Shown: positions 52,037 to 60,449 of the stretch, one piece after another
How the letters are laid out: each line of letters starts with the position of its first letter
Position numbering within the stretch: the stretch's first letter is position 1
Source of the DNA: Polaribacter sp. Q13
GTDB lineage: Bacteria; Bacteroidota; Bacteroidia; Flavobacteriales; Flavobacteriaceae
Reading direction: 5' to 3'
Assembly (NCBI RefSeq): GCF_016858305.2
Contig: NZ_CP074436.1
Coordinates: forward strand, 2,686,001 to 2,750,000
Length of the DNA: 64,000 bases
The notes under the pieces: model-generated
The model's database searches: none
Seen by the model: the letters and a program-made list of their open reading frames with translations, nothing else
Told to the model about the DNA's origin: nothing
Translations under genes and position numbers: made by a program

Positions 52037-52105
52037 TACTTGTTGGAAACTGCTTTGATTTATTAGAAAACTAAATAGATTCCTTAATTTTAAGAAATTA
52101 TAACC

Positions 52106-53362
52106 TTATTTAAGAAAAATAAATTTTAAATGATTTCTATTTTTACCATCAAAAATTATAAACCCTAAATTGGTGATAAAATGGCTAAAAAGCATCGAAA
52201 TTGCGGCTCCCATTATTTTGTAAGTAGGAATTAAAAGAAGGCCTAAAATTAAGTTTACAAAACAACCTATCATAAATCGATATACATTTTTTTTAAGTTG
52301 ATTACTATTGATGAGGTGTTTTTCAAAAACCATTCCCAGAAAAATGAATATTGGCGACCAACTAAATATTTTTAGCGGCGTAGCGATAGAAGCATAACTT
52401 TCATTAAAAAAAGTGGTTAAAATAGAGGTTCCAAAAAAGGAGTAAAATAATCCTATTAGAACTCCTAATAATAGCATGTATTTATACAAAGCACTTATTT
52501 TTTTCTGATATATATTGATATCCGTTTTATAAGATTCTGCCAAAGATGGATATAATGCGTTAATTATTGAAAAACCAATACTCCAGGTAAGAGCAATAAC
52601 TAAAAAATCAATGGTAGCGAAAAGACCTATTGCAGCATCTCCAAAATAGTATTTTAAAATAAAATCATCAATAGAAATGTAGAGAGATACTAATAAATTT
52701 GAAAGTATTAAAGGATAAGAGTTTTTTAGTAAATATTTTGCCATCAATACAGAAAAATATTTATTTTTAAGTTTGATAGCCGTTTTAGTAATAAAAATAA
52801 AGCCGTAAATAATTCCTTGCAATAAAAAATCAATAATTAAAAGTGATGCAAAATATTGAATTCCAAGTTGATGTTCAACGCCATAATATTGCAACAAAAC
52901 AATACAAAATAAGCTTGAAATTTTACTTATAAAAATATAATTCGTTTTTTTAATAGCATAAAAATAATATTCGAAAACGTCTGTAATCCTTATAAAATAA
53001 CTAAAACCAATTAAAAAGTAAAGCCAAAATAGTTCGTTACTATTATAAAAGTAATTGTAAATTAAAAGTCCTAAAAAAAATAAAATCCAGCTAAAAAGAC
53101 GCAAGTAGAAAGCAGTTACTAAAATTTCTTTTGTTTTTTTCGGATTAAAAATGATCTCTCGAATACAAATTGCAGATAATCCTAAAAATAATACAGGTGC
53201 AAAAAAGGCAATAAATGTTTCAGCAAACTTAAGTTTCCCAATATTTAAAACACCAAGTGCATTAAAAATTTTAGGAATAATAAAGATACCAACAAGTAAC
53301 TGAATCAATTTTTCGGTAATAAACCACTTTGTATTAAGAAAATCTTGTTTACTAAAAAGCAC
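52106..53362 (-). CDS. Wzx-like polysaccharide flippase
   Basis: 418-residue membrane protein of the MOP/Wzx superfamily with about twelve transmembrane helices. Only loose motifs are seen (KWFITEKLIQLLVGIFIIPK at the start, IGFSIINALYPSLAE in the middle). It probably moves lipid-linked oligosaccharide across the inner membrane. The start is GTG at 53362. There are no sugar-transferase genes beside it, so it may belong to a dispersed system. Confidence 0.82.
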   Translation of the reverse strand: MLFSKQDFLNTKWFITEKLIQLLVGIFIIPKIFNALGVLNIGKLKFAETFIAFFAPVLFLGLSAICIREIIFNPKKTKEILVTAFYLRLFSWILFFLGLLIYNYFYNSNELFWLYFLIGFSYFIRITDVFEYYFYAIKKTNYIFISKISSLFCIVLLQYYGVEHQLGIQYFASLLIIDFLLQGIIYGFIFITKTAIKLKNKYFSVLMAKYLLKNSYPLILSNLLVSLYISIDDFILKYYFGDAAIGLFATIDFLVIALTWSIGFSIINALYPSLAESYKTDINIYQKKISALYKYMLLLGVLIGLFYSFFGTSILTTFFNESYASIATPLKIFSWSPIFIFLGMVFEKHLINSNQLKKNVYRFMIGCFVNLILGLLLIPTYKIMGAAISMLFSHFITNLGFIIFDGKNRNHLKFIFLK

Positions 53363-53433
53363 AGGTATCTATTATAGAATTGAATGTATAAAGATTAAAC
53401 TTTTTTTGTAATCTTGTAGCCTAAATTATTAAA

Positions 53434-54420
53434 ATGTCTCCAGAGTTTCTAAGGCGCTACTATATCTTAAAAATTATTACAAATCCAAAAGCTTTTGGTG
53501 TGGATAATGATTTTTATGTAACGCATAAAGAACTTCAACAAAAACTACAGGACAAACAATCAGAATTTATTGAAAATGAATTTTTAAGTAAATTAAATTC
53601 CAACAGTCCAAAAACGGTTCATAGAGATTTGGATTTTATTAAAAAGGAGTTTGGCGTTTATATTTCATTAAAAAGAGGCTATGGATATTTTGTTAAAAGT
53701 GGTAATGTATCCGAAGAAATTACAGATATTTTTAATAGATGCGAACACTTATTAATAAGTAAAAAAGCATCAGAAAATCATTCTTGTGTAGCTACAGAAA
53801 AATCTTCATTAAATAGTAAGTTAGATTTGTTAGGGCTAATTAATGCCATAGAAAACAAGTATGTAATTCATATAAGTTACAAAGGCTGGTATGATGATAA
53901 TCATTTTGAAGAAATTAGTAAAAAAGCCTTCCAACCTTTACATTTAAAAGAAAAAGATAAAGCCTGGTATTTGCTTGCATATTGCCCTGTAAATGCTAAA
54001 ATTACGTCATTTTGTTTAGATGAACGTTTACAGGAAATTAGAATCTTTAAAAGAAAAATATTAGAAGCAATTCCTTTTGATCATAATGCTTATTTTAAAG
54101 ATGCAATTGGTATTTTAAATAATGAAACAAAAGCAGAGAAAATTATACTACAAGTTACCAATCACCATTTAAAATACCTGATAAGCAAACCAATACACGC
54201 TAGTCAGCGTCTTATTGTTGAGCCTGTAAAATGGAATTCAGAGGCGTTAGATTACGCTGATCCTGATATTTGGGGAACGATTGAACTTGAACTCAAACCA
54301 AATTACGAGTTTATAATGGAGATGCTAAAGTTTAACCAATGGATTAAAATTATTTCACCAAAATCTGTGGTAGATAATTTTAAAGAACACCTTCAATCTA
54401 TTGTAAATTACTACAATTAA
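53434..54420 (+). CDS. WYL-domain transcriptional regulator
   Basis: 328-residue regulator. The N-terminal region (about 1-90) is a winged helix-turn-helix with KTVHRDLDFIKKEFG and SLKRGYGYF; the WYL domain is at about 125-200 (HISYKGWYDD, PLHLKEKDKAWYLLAYCP); a C-terminal ligand domain ends in FKEHLQSIVNYY. WYL proteins bind nucleic acids or small ligands and are often found near defence genes, but none is recognised here. The target is unknown. Confidence 0.9.
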   Translation: MSPEFLRRYYILKIITNPKAFGVDNDFYVTHKELQQKLQDKQSEFIENEFLSKLNSNSPKTVHRDLDFIKKEFGVYISLKRGYGYFVKSGNVSEEITDIFNRCEHLLISKKASENHSCVATEKSSLNSKLDLLGLINAIENKYVIHISYKGWYDDNHFEEISKKAFQPLHLKEKDKAWYLLAYCPVNAKITSFCLDERLQEIRIFKRKILEAIPFDHNAYFKDAIGILNNETKAEKIILQVTNHHLKYLISKPIHASQRLIVEPVKWNSEALDYADPDIWGTIELELKPNYEFIMEMLKFNQWIKIISPKSVVDNFKEHLQSIVNYYN

Positions 54421-54793
54421 TTTTTCATAAACTCTTTTCAATTTTCCTTGAAATAGACTTTGTTTGTCTTTTTGACAATTCTATTTTTGAAAATTATAAT
54501 CTACATATGCTAGCGTTGAAATTTAAACATTCTACGAATGTGAAAAGCGAATATATTGCTGATGATTTGTCTGTTATAATTAGTACCATATTTTCTAATC
54601 CAATGGATGAAAAGGAAAAGTACATGTTGCTTTTATGAGAGATTAAGGTGTAGATCCAAAAACCGAAAGGTATTTAAATACTGGGTTTTTGGAGTGTAGA
54701 ATTGTTTAAAAAAAATTATTGGTAATATGGCTATAAAAAATTCTAAATAACAGTAATTATAAAATTTATATTAGGGAGATAAATTTTATAAAA

Positions 54794-54830
54794 ATAAAGA
54801 ATACGCAAAAGTATCGCGTATTCTTTATTT
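54794..54830 (+). terminator. Terminator
   Basis: Stem AATAAAGAATACGC/GCGTATTCTTTATT, 14 bp perfect, 9-base loop. Lies 374 bp after the WYL gene, too far for a simple terminator of it. Confidence 0.7.
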
Positions 54831-54913
54831 AAAATTAATCTTTTTACATAGTATATTATTGTTATAATAGTTAAATCTTTTGAAAAGGGAAATTAAAAAT
54901 TGCTATGAATTGT

Positions 54914-54948
54914 AAAAGGGGTAAATGATGTATTCATTTACCCCTTTT
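54914..54948 (+). terminator. Second terminator
   Basis: Stem AAAAGGGGTAAATGA/TCATTTACCCCTTTT, 15 bp perfect, 5-base loop, with a T-run on the plus strand. It could end a short transcript from the 54830-54914 region, or act for the convergent lipoprotein gene. Confidence 0.75.
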
Positions 54949-55078
54949 TATTTTAAGAGAGTTTTTTATATAAATTTACTCACATTAATTGTTATCTACT
55001 TTTTAATTTTATGTAAATATTGTTTAATTATAAAAAGCATGTACAATTAACCTTATTCTTTGTAACAAAGTATCTTTT

Positions 55079-57100
55079 TTATTCAATTACTTCAATAAAT
55101 ATATCTTTTTTTACTGCACTAAAATCAAGATCTCCAACCAATCCTTTAGAAATTGAGATCAACTGTCCTAAATGATTTTGAAAAATAAAATGTGGATACC
55201 CTTTTGATTCATACTCTTGTTTAACAAACGAAGGATAACTCAATGTTCTAACTTTCTTTTCATGAAAATAGTTTCCAAAAGAATTTGGATTATTATTTGT
55301 ACCTAAAATTAACGAACCATCATTGCTGATATTCGTAGGAAAGAAATCTTGGTTTAAAGTTGATATTAGATTATAATTGTTTGTATCATATACAGTGTTA
55401 TTTCCTGTATTTATAAGATAACTCTTAGCCTTAGAAAATGGGTAGTTATTTTTCCATAGAGGTGTTATATTTAAGTCAACTAAAGTAGAATTACTTGATA
55501 ATTCTCCATCAGAATTAATTTCGACAATAAGATTTTGAGATTTTGTTCTATTTGCTGCTAATATTCTGTTCTCACCTAAATCAATTATATTAATTTCACT
55601 AGAACTAAAATCGTTGTTGTATAGATTATTAGTACTAATTAATTTTAAGTTATTACCTGTCCTTGCAAAGGAATATAATTTTTCTCTATCAGTAGCTAAC
55701 CAATAACCATCTTCATTAACAATAAGATGATCTGGACTAAAAAAAACGTCTACTTCTAGATTTAAATTGTATTTAAAATTTAAATTGACGTCATAAACAG
55801 CAATGGTGCCACCTATATTAACAATTACTTCAGTCCCAAAAGATGATTTAAATACTTTAATAAAAATAATTGAAGAACTATTAAGTTCAATAGAATTTTC
55901 AACTGTATTTGTAGCATAATTATATCTGTATAAATCAGAATTATCAGAATAGTACAATATTGTTTCGTCGGGAGAAAAGGCCAAAAATTTTATTGAATTT
56001 ACAGGTAATATCTCTTCTCTTGTAAAATTTGTAGTTTGTTGATTATTACCTTCAATTACATAGTCATTTCTAGAGCCAAAAATATTATAAACAGAAATAA
56101 CAAAAACAGGATTATTAAAATAAGGAAGTTCTGTAGAATAATTTGTGGTTTTAATATCGTCAATAGAAGCTAATTCTTCTTCTTGGTATCCACCTCCAGA
56201 ACCTGAGGAGTAGTTACGAACAGTTATTTTGTAGTGAGAAAAGTAGTAACCTTCATATTGATCCCAATTAAGATTAACGGTAGCGCTATTTAACTTTTGA
56301 ACAGAAAGATTAACAGAAGGTACTTTAATATAATCTGTTTGTGCTACAGCAGAAATACTTTCTAGAAGACCTTTATCTGTATGTATTTTAAATAGATAAC
56401 AAACTTCATTTATAGCCGGGGGATTTTCGTCTACAAAAGTGGCAACATTAACATCTGTAATGGTTGTAATTAGCTCAAGGTTATTAGTATTACAACCTTC
56501 AGATAATCTATAAATCTCATACTTTTCAAATTCATTATAACCTTTATACTCATCCCATTGTAGTAATATTTTATCTTGGTTGCTTACTGTGCTATCCCAA
56601 AAAAAATTACCAGAATAAAACTCTGTTGGGGGTTCGTAACGATTGCATATTGTTTGATAAACTTCTAATTCTCCGTCAGAATCAACATCTAATTGAAGTT
56701 TAAAAACCAAACGATTAGATGTTAATTCAGTTATAACCCATTGATCTGTTTCTAAACCAGTATTAAATGTTATAATTCCATTAGATAAAGACCAGTTTAA
56801 TTCACTTATTTGTGGTGTACATTCACTATTTACAAAAACATATTCTTTAAATCTCTCTGCTGACTGAAAATTAAAAAAGTCCCTTCCACAATTTTTAACT
56901 GATGCTGGAACATCAATTATTTTTTTTTCATATTTAATTTGATAAATAGACCATTTTCCTTCTAACTGTGCATCTGTTGCAGATGTTTGTGCACCATCAA
57001 AAAAAGTATCATTTAAAGAAAGTTCATCATCAACATTACTACAACTAAAAAAGAGAATTGTAAAAAAAAGGAGTCCATATAAAATAGATAGTTTCTTCAT
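55079..57100 (-). CDS. Large lipoprotein with lipocalin-like, FN3-like and beta-propeller parts
   Basis: 673-residue surface or periplasmic lipoprotein. Lipobox FFSCSNVDDE gives Cys20. Residues about 45-150 look like a lipocalin-type barrel (LEGKWSIYQIKYE, LVFKLQLDVDSDGELEVYQT). About 155-345 hold two fibronectin-III-like domains (ILLQWDEYKGYNEFEKYEI, VNLNWDQYEGYYFSHYKI). The remainder (about 365-650) has repeated strand/loop units with FSPDETILYYSDN typical of a propeller. Function unknown. It stands alone, with terminators beyond its end. Confidence 0.78.
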   Translation of the reverse strand: MKKLSILYGLLFFTILFFSCSNVDDELSLNDTFFDGAQTSATDAQLEGKWSIYQIKYEKKIIDVPASVKNCGRDFFNFQSAERFKEYVFVNSECTPQISELNWSLSNGIITFNTGLETDQWVITELTSNRLVFKLQLDVDSDGELEVYQTICNRYEPPTEFYSGNFFWDSTVSNQDKILLQWDEYKGYNEFEKYEIYRLSEGCNTNNLELITTITDVNVATFVDENPPAINEVCYLFKIHTDKGLLESISAVAQTDYIKVPSVNLSVQKLNSATVNLNWDQYEGYYFSHYKITVRNYSSGSGGGYQEEELASIDDIKTTNYSTELPYFNNPVFVISVYNIFGSRNDYVIEGNNQQTTNFTREEILPVNSIKFLAFSPDETILYYSDNSDLYRYNYATNTVENSIELNSSSIIFIKVFKSSFGTEVIVNIGGTIAVYDVNLNFKYNLNLEVDVFFSPDHLIVNEDGYWLATDREKLYSFARTGNNLKLISTNNLYNNDFSSSEINIIDLGENRILAANRTKSQNLIVEINSDGELSSNSTLVDLNITPLWKNNYPFSKAKSYLINTGNNTVYDTNNYNLISTLNQDFFPTNISNDGSLILGTNNNPNSFGNYFHEKKVRTLSYPSFVKQEYESKGYPHFIFQNHLGQLISISKGLVGDLDFSAVKKDIFIEVIE

Positions 57101-57189
57101 AGCTTTAAGAGTGTGTATTATTGTTTTAATGACTTAAATTAACAATTTTGAAAGGTAATTTAAAAAAATTTAGAAGCAAATGAGATTAT

Positions 57190-57261
57190 ACGTAAAGTTT
57201 CTAATACTTTTAACGACCAACCAACCACAAAACAAAATATGGCAGTTCAAGACATCGTAAA
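57190..57261. repeat. Direct repeat of araC 5' region (copy 1)
   Basis: 72 bp matching 58644-58712 with about 80% identity, including the araC ATG and its first seven codons (MAVQDIV). The frame ends at TAA 57284-57286 after 15 codons, so it is a stub of an araC-like gene. The ribB and crp-like genes lie between the two copies. Confidence 0.85.
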
Positions 57262-57286
57262 TTCATGTTTTGATCACATTTTATAA

Positions 57287-57862
57287 TTAAATTTTAGATT
57301 TTATCCTACTCAACGTTTCTTGAGAAATATTAATATAAGAAGCTACAATTTTGTTTGGTAAACGTTTTACAATGTTAGGATTTATCTTGAATAATTGCTT
57401 GTATCTTTCTGATGCATCTAGTGTCGTAAATGAGATTAATCTCTTAGAATTATTTACATATGCCTTTTCTAAATAGATACTATAAAAATCTTTCCATTTA
57501 GGAACAATGGTCATAAGATGTCTAAAATCATCATGAGTTATGTATAGAAGTTCACTATTTTCAATAACTTGAATCGTTTCTTGCGCAGGTTCATTAGTAA
57601 TGAAACTAACCAATTCTGTAGCAAACTGATTTTCAAAAGCAATATAACGCGTAACGTCTTTTCCTTCCTCATTTATGTAAAATAGCCTTAAGCAACCTTT
57701 TTTTACAAAGTAACTAACCTGACTATTTTTCCCATTAGAAAGTAAAATTTCGTTTTTCTTTTTTTTAATTGCTTTAAAATAAGACAACACAATTTTCAAA
57801 TCTTCATCATCAATATGTATGTTCTTTTTTATAAAATTCGTGAGCTCTATATTGTCTGTCAT
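57287..57862 (-). CDS. Crp/Fnr-family regulator
   Basis: 191-residue cyclic-nucleotide-binding-fold regulator. The jelly-roll domain (about 25-120) has LLSNGKNSQVSYFVKKGCLR and IAFENQFATELVSF; a short C-terminal helix-turn-helix (about 160-191) reads IVASYINISQETLSRIKS. The domain lacks the Arg/Ser pattern for cAMP, so its ligand is unknown. It starts directly after ribB stops (TAGATG) and is therefore co-translated with it. Confidence 0.88.
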   Translation of the reverse strand: MTDNIELTNFIKKNIHIDDEDLKIVLSYFKAIKKKKNEILLSNGKNSQVSYFVKKGCLRLFYINEEGKDVTRYIAFENQFATELVSFITNEPAQETIQVIENSELLYITHDDFRHLMTIVPKWKDFYSIYLEKAYVNNSKRLISFTTLDASERYKQLFKINPNIVKRLPNKIVASYINISQETLSRIKSKI

Positions 57863-58525
57863 CTATTTGTAGTCTCTTACAAATTTACGATAATGAATAA
57901 TATCTTGTATAGATAGTACTATCAAATTATGTTCATTTGCAAACTCTAAAATGGTGTCAATTTTCGCCATTGTTCCATCATCGTTCATTAATTCACACAG
58001 TACAGCTTCTGGTTTTAAACCCGCTAATTTCATTAAATCTACGCTTCCTTCCGTATGACCTTTTCTTTCTAAAACACCATTGTCTTTGGCTCTTAAAGGA
58101 AAAATATGTCCGGGTTTTGCTAAATCATTGCTTGTAGCATTTTCTTTACTCGCAGCTTTTATTGTTGTTAACCTATCTTTAGCAGAAACTCCTGTAGTAA
58201 CGCCTTCCTTGGCTTCAATTGAAACTGTAAAAGGAGTTTGGTAGCTACTTGTATTTTCTTTTACCATATAAGGCAGCTCTAATGCATCTGCTTTTTCATT
58301 AGGTAAACAAAGACAAACAATACCACTACATTTACGAATCATAAGTGCCATTTGATTATTGGTCATATGATGTGCAGAGAATACCAAATCTCCTTCATTT
58401 TCCCTATCCTCATCATCCATTAAGATAATTCCATTTCCATTTTGAAGATGTATAAGCGCTTTTTCTAATCGCTCTTTACTATCATTTCCAAACATTCTTA
58501 ATGTATCTAATTCTGTAAGTACCAT
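57863..58525 (-). CDS. ribB: 3,4-dihydroxy-2-butanone 4-phosphate synthase
   Basis: Makes the four-carbon unit of riboflavin from ribulose 5-phosphate; 220 residues, the length of stand-alone RibB. The acidic metal loop [51 protein letters not shown] and [10 protein letters not shown] with His are present. The RibA (GTP cyclohydrolase II) half of the usual flavobacterial RibBA is absent, so this looks like an extra RibB. It forms an operon with the Crp-like gene, behind a promoter at 58552-58559. Confidence 0.93.
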   Translation of the reverse strand: MVLTELDTLRMFGNDSKERLEKALIHLQNGNGIILMDDEDRENEGDLVFSAHHMTNNQMALMIRKCSGIVCLCLPNEKADALELPYMVKENTSSYQTPFTVSIEAKEGVTTGVSAKDRLTTIKAASKENATSNDLAKPGHIFPLRAKDNGVLERKGHTEGSVDLMKLAGLKPEAVLCELMNDDGTMAKIDTILEFANEHNLIVLSIQDIIHYRKFVRDYK

Positions 58526-58551
58526 TTTAAATTATATTTAATTTAGGAAAG

Positions 58552-58559
58552 CAAAATTA
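58552..58559 (-). promoter_or_regulatory. Promoter -7 box for ribB
   Basis: Minus-strand TAATTTTG, exact TAnnTTTG, 26 bp before the ATG at 58525. No FMN riboswitch is seen. Confidence 0.6.
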
Positions 58560-58689
58560 ATATTGTCTCAAGTAAAATTATTTGATGTAGGTCAATAAAT
58601 TTATTTATTTTTAAATTGAAGAAATTTTACATTTAGAAATAAAACGTAAAGTTTATAGCTATTTTTACGACCAACAGACAAAACAAAAT

Positions 58690-59529
58690 ATGGCAGTCCA
58701 AGACATTGTAAAGTATTCCTTTAAAGAAACCTTTTCTGTAAGTACCGTTCAGTTTGAAAAAGCGTGCACCATAGATCATTCTGTGCAACAGAACGCCTAC
58801 TCTATTTATTGGATTCAAGAAGGAAAAGGAACCTATAATATCGATTTTGAACAATATACTTTTGAAGACAATGTGCTATTTTTCTTGTCTCCAGGGCAAG
58901 TTTTTACGGTAGATTCCGAGCAAATAAAAACCGCCTACAAACTTACTTTTGTGCGTGATTTTTACTGCATACAAACCCACGATCAAGAAGTGGCGTGTAA
59001 CGGAATTCTGTTCAACAATATTTATGAAACTCCGTTTGTAAAACCTTGTGAAAAGGACACGGCAAAACTCAACTTTATTTTAGAAAGTTTAATTGAGGAA
59101 TTTCAACAAAACGAAACCGCACAATATGATATGTTACAATCGTATTTAAAGCAATTTATTATTTCTTCGGTTCGTGTAAAAAAGGAGAATCATGTAATTA
59201 AAGAAGACACCGAAACACGTCTTTTTAAAGATTTTAGTTTGTTGGTAGAACAAAATTTTAGAACCATGCACTCCGTAACCGATTACGCTAACAGATTAGG
59301 ACTTTCGCCAAAATCGATTAGCAAACACTTTCAAAAGTTAGGCGCAAAAACGCCATCCGACTTTATTAAGAACCGTATTTTATTAGAAGCGAAGCGTCAA
59401 CTCATCTATACAGACAAAACTGTAAAAGAAATCGCTTTCGAACTCGGTTTTAACGATCCTGCGTATTTTACACGTTTCTTTACCAAAGCAATTTCTAAAT
59501 CTCCTCTTCAGTTTAAAAAGGAGTATTAG
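58690..59529 (+). CDS. AraC-family transcriptional regulator
   Basis: 279-residue regulator. N-terminal cupin-like sensing domain (about 20-140; YSIYWIQEGKGTYNIDFE, FFLSPGQVF) and a C-terminal AraC helix-turn-helix pair (about 185-279; SVTDYANRLGLSPKSISKHF, KEIAFELGFNDPAYFTRFF). It lies upstream of two redox units that share a tandem GTCCA block, so it probably controls them. Its codon use is somewhat more G/C-rich than the neighbours, a hint of transfer. Its own 5' end is repeated at 57190-57261. Confidence 0.93.
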   Translation: MAVQDIVKYSFKETFSVSTVQFEKACTIDHSVQQNAYSIYWIQEGKGTYNIDFEQYTFEDNVLFFLSPGQVFTVDSEQIKTAYKLTFVRDFYCIQTHDQEVACNGILFNNIYETPFVKPCEKDTAKLNFILESLIEEFQQNETAQYDMLQSYLKQFIISSVRVKKENHVIKEDTETRLFKDFSLLVEQNFRTMHSVTDYANRLGLSPKSISKHFQKLGAKTPSDFIKNRILLEAKRQLIYTDKTVKEIAFELGFNDPAYFTRFFTKAISKSPLQFKKEY

Positions 59530-59610
59530 CTGTTTATATTTTACCTCAGCTTCAATAAAAAACTTCTTCTAAAACACGTAGTAAAAAGATTTATTTTTTT
59601 CCATTCAGTT

Positions 59611-59703
59611 TTGTCATTTCGAACTTTTGAGAGAAATCTCATAACGTTTGCTTGGTGTTGTATTATCACTGTTATGAGATTTCTCCTATTGTCATAATGA
59701 CAA
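59611..59703. repeat. Long imperfect palindrome
   Basis: Outer arms TTGTCATT/AATGACAA and inner arms GAGAAATCTCATAAC/GTTATGAGATTTCTC pair perfectly; the loop is 25 bp. GTCATTTCGA...GAGAAATCTC strings are frequent in flavobacterial intergenic DNA as far as I recall. Probably a dispersed repeat or mobile hairpin. Confidence 0.65.
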
Positions 59704-59752
59704 GTCTGTGGTTTATTGTTATGGCTTAACTCAATATTTTTTTAATTTTCTT

Positions 59753-59848
59753 GGGCGTGCCCTTATCAGGTCAGGCTTTCGCAACTCGCTTTTTAAAGTT
59801 TTATCAAACTTTAAAAGAGCTCAAACAACTTGCTCTATCCTTCACGCG
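59753..59848 (+). repeat. Dispersed hairpin element, copy C
   Basis: 96-bp block from GGGCGTGCCC to TTCACGCG with a perfect 11-bp hairpin TTTTAAAGTTT/AAACTTTAAAA. It aligns with copy A: both have GGGCG, GGTC, GCTTT, a T-rich stem, AAAAG, CAA and a final ACGC. It precedes the trx regulatory block. A 79-codon frame here is read as chance. Confidence 0.6.
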
Positions 59849-59874
59849 TGAATTTTTGCCAACTATTTTCCGTA

Positions 59875-59931
59875 GTCCAAACAGTAGGAACTTTTGTCCA
59901 TTTTTAAACCTTCATCTCGGTTGCATCTTTG
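59875..59931 (+). promoter_or_regulatory. AraC-type operator and promoter before trx
   Basis: Two GTCCA boxes start at 59875 and 59896 (21 bp apart). CATCTTTG, a weak -7 box, starts at 59924, 24 bp after the second box. The same layout recurs at 60357-60413. The -7 differs from TAnnTTTG at its first base, as expected of a promoter that needs an activator. Confidence 0.65.
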
Positions 59932-60003
59932 CAGTGTGTAACAATAACCACACAACAACAAGTAATTTATCCTGCGTTAGCAGCAACTAAAAAATAAGAA
60001 AAA

Positions 60004-60318
60004 ATGGAAATTCAATTAGAACAAATAGACGTAAAAAATATTATAGAAAACAATAGCAATGTATTGTTCGATTTTTATGCAGAATGGTGTGGACCTTGTC
60101 AAACGTTATTACCAACCATCAACAAATTAGCAGACGAATTAAAAGACGATGTAATTATCAAAAAAATAAATGTAGATGACTACCCTGAATTAGCAGCAAA
60201 GTATAGCGTAAGAAATATACCAACTCTAATTTTCTTTAAAAACGGAGAACCTGCAGACAGACATACGGGTTTAATTACAGAAAGAAATTTAAGAAGTAAA
60301 ATAGACAGACTAAAATAA
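60004..60318 (+). CDS. Thioredoxin
   Basis: 104-residue cytoplasmic thioredoxin; reduces disulfides. Active site WCGPC with Cys29 and Cys32 in FDFYAEWCGPCQTL, cis-proline in VRNIPTLIFFKNG. It has its own regulatory block of two GTCCA boxes and a weak -7 box. It lies beside the AraC gene and a second unit with the same block. A role in the redox regulon of 58690-61545 is inferred. Confidence 0.95.
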   Translation: MEIQLEQIDVKNIIENNSNVLFDFYAEWCGPCQTLLPTINKLADELKDDVIIKKINVDDYPELAAKYSVRNIPTLIFFKNGEPADRHTGLITERNLRSKIDRLK

Positions 60319-60356
60319 GCACTGCAATCATCAAAAAAAAAGCAACTTTTTAACGA

Positions 60357-60413
60357 GTCCAAATCAAAGGAACTTTTGTCCAATTTTTGAAGTCACTATC
60401 GGTTGCATCTTTG
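60357..60413 (+). promoter_or_regulatory. AraC-type operator and promoter before mini-protein/AhpD-like unit
   Basis: GTCCA boxes start at 60357 and 60378 (21 bp apart), with AGGAACTTTTGTCCA and GGTTGCATCTTTGCAG shared with the trx block. CATCTTTG starts at 60406, again 24 bp after the second box. Confidence 0.65.
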
Positions 60414-60449
60414 CAGAGTCAAACAGTAACAATTAAAAAATCAAAAATT

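Larger units (their letters stand above)
54421..55078. other. Intergenic stretch with a 43-codon frame and two terminators
   Basis: 658 bp without a clear gene. A plus-strand frame 54507-54638 would give 43 residues (MLALKFKHSTNV...), of no known family, so it is not called as a gene. Two strong hairpins lie at 54794-54830 and 54914-54948 with 83 bp of A/T-rich DNA between them. Confidence 0.6.

Noticed and set aside
53434..54420. Phage-defence island around the WYL regulator
   Set aside because: WYL proteins often sit in such islands, but the neighbours (Wzx-like, lipoprotein, ribB) are not defence genes.
54507..54638. A 43-codon frame after the WYL gene
   Set aside because: No motif, no promoter box and no neighbour in step; kept only as part of the intergenic description.
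57863..58690. FMN riboswitch before ribB
   Set aside because: No conserved RFN sequences or pairing pattern are visible in the 165 bp between ribB and araC; only a promoter box is seen.
59751..59990. A 79-codon open frame before trx
   Set aside because: It lies on hairpin copy C and the regulatory block, has no family resemblance and no promoter; read as chance.
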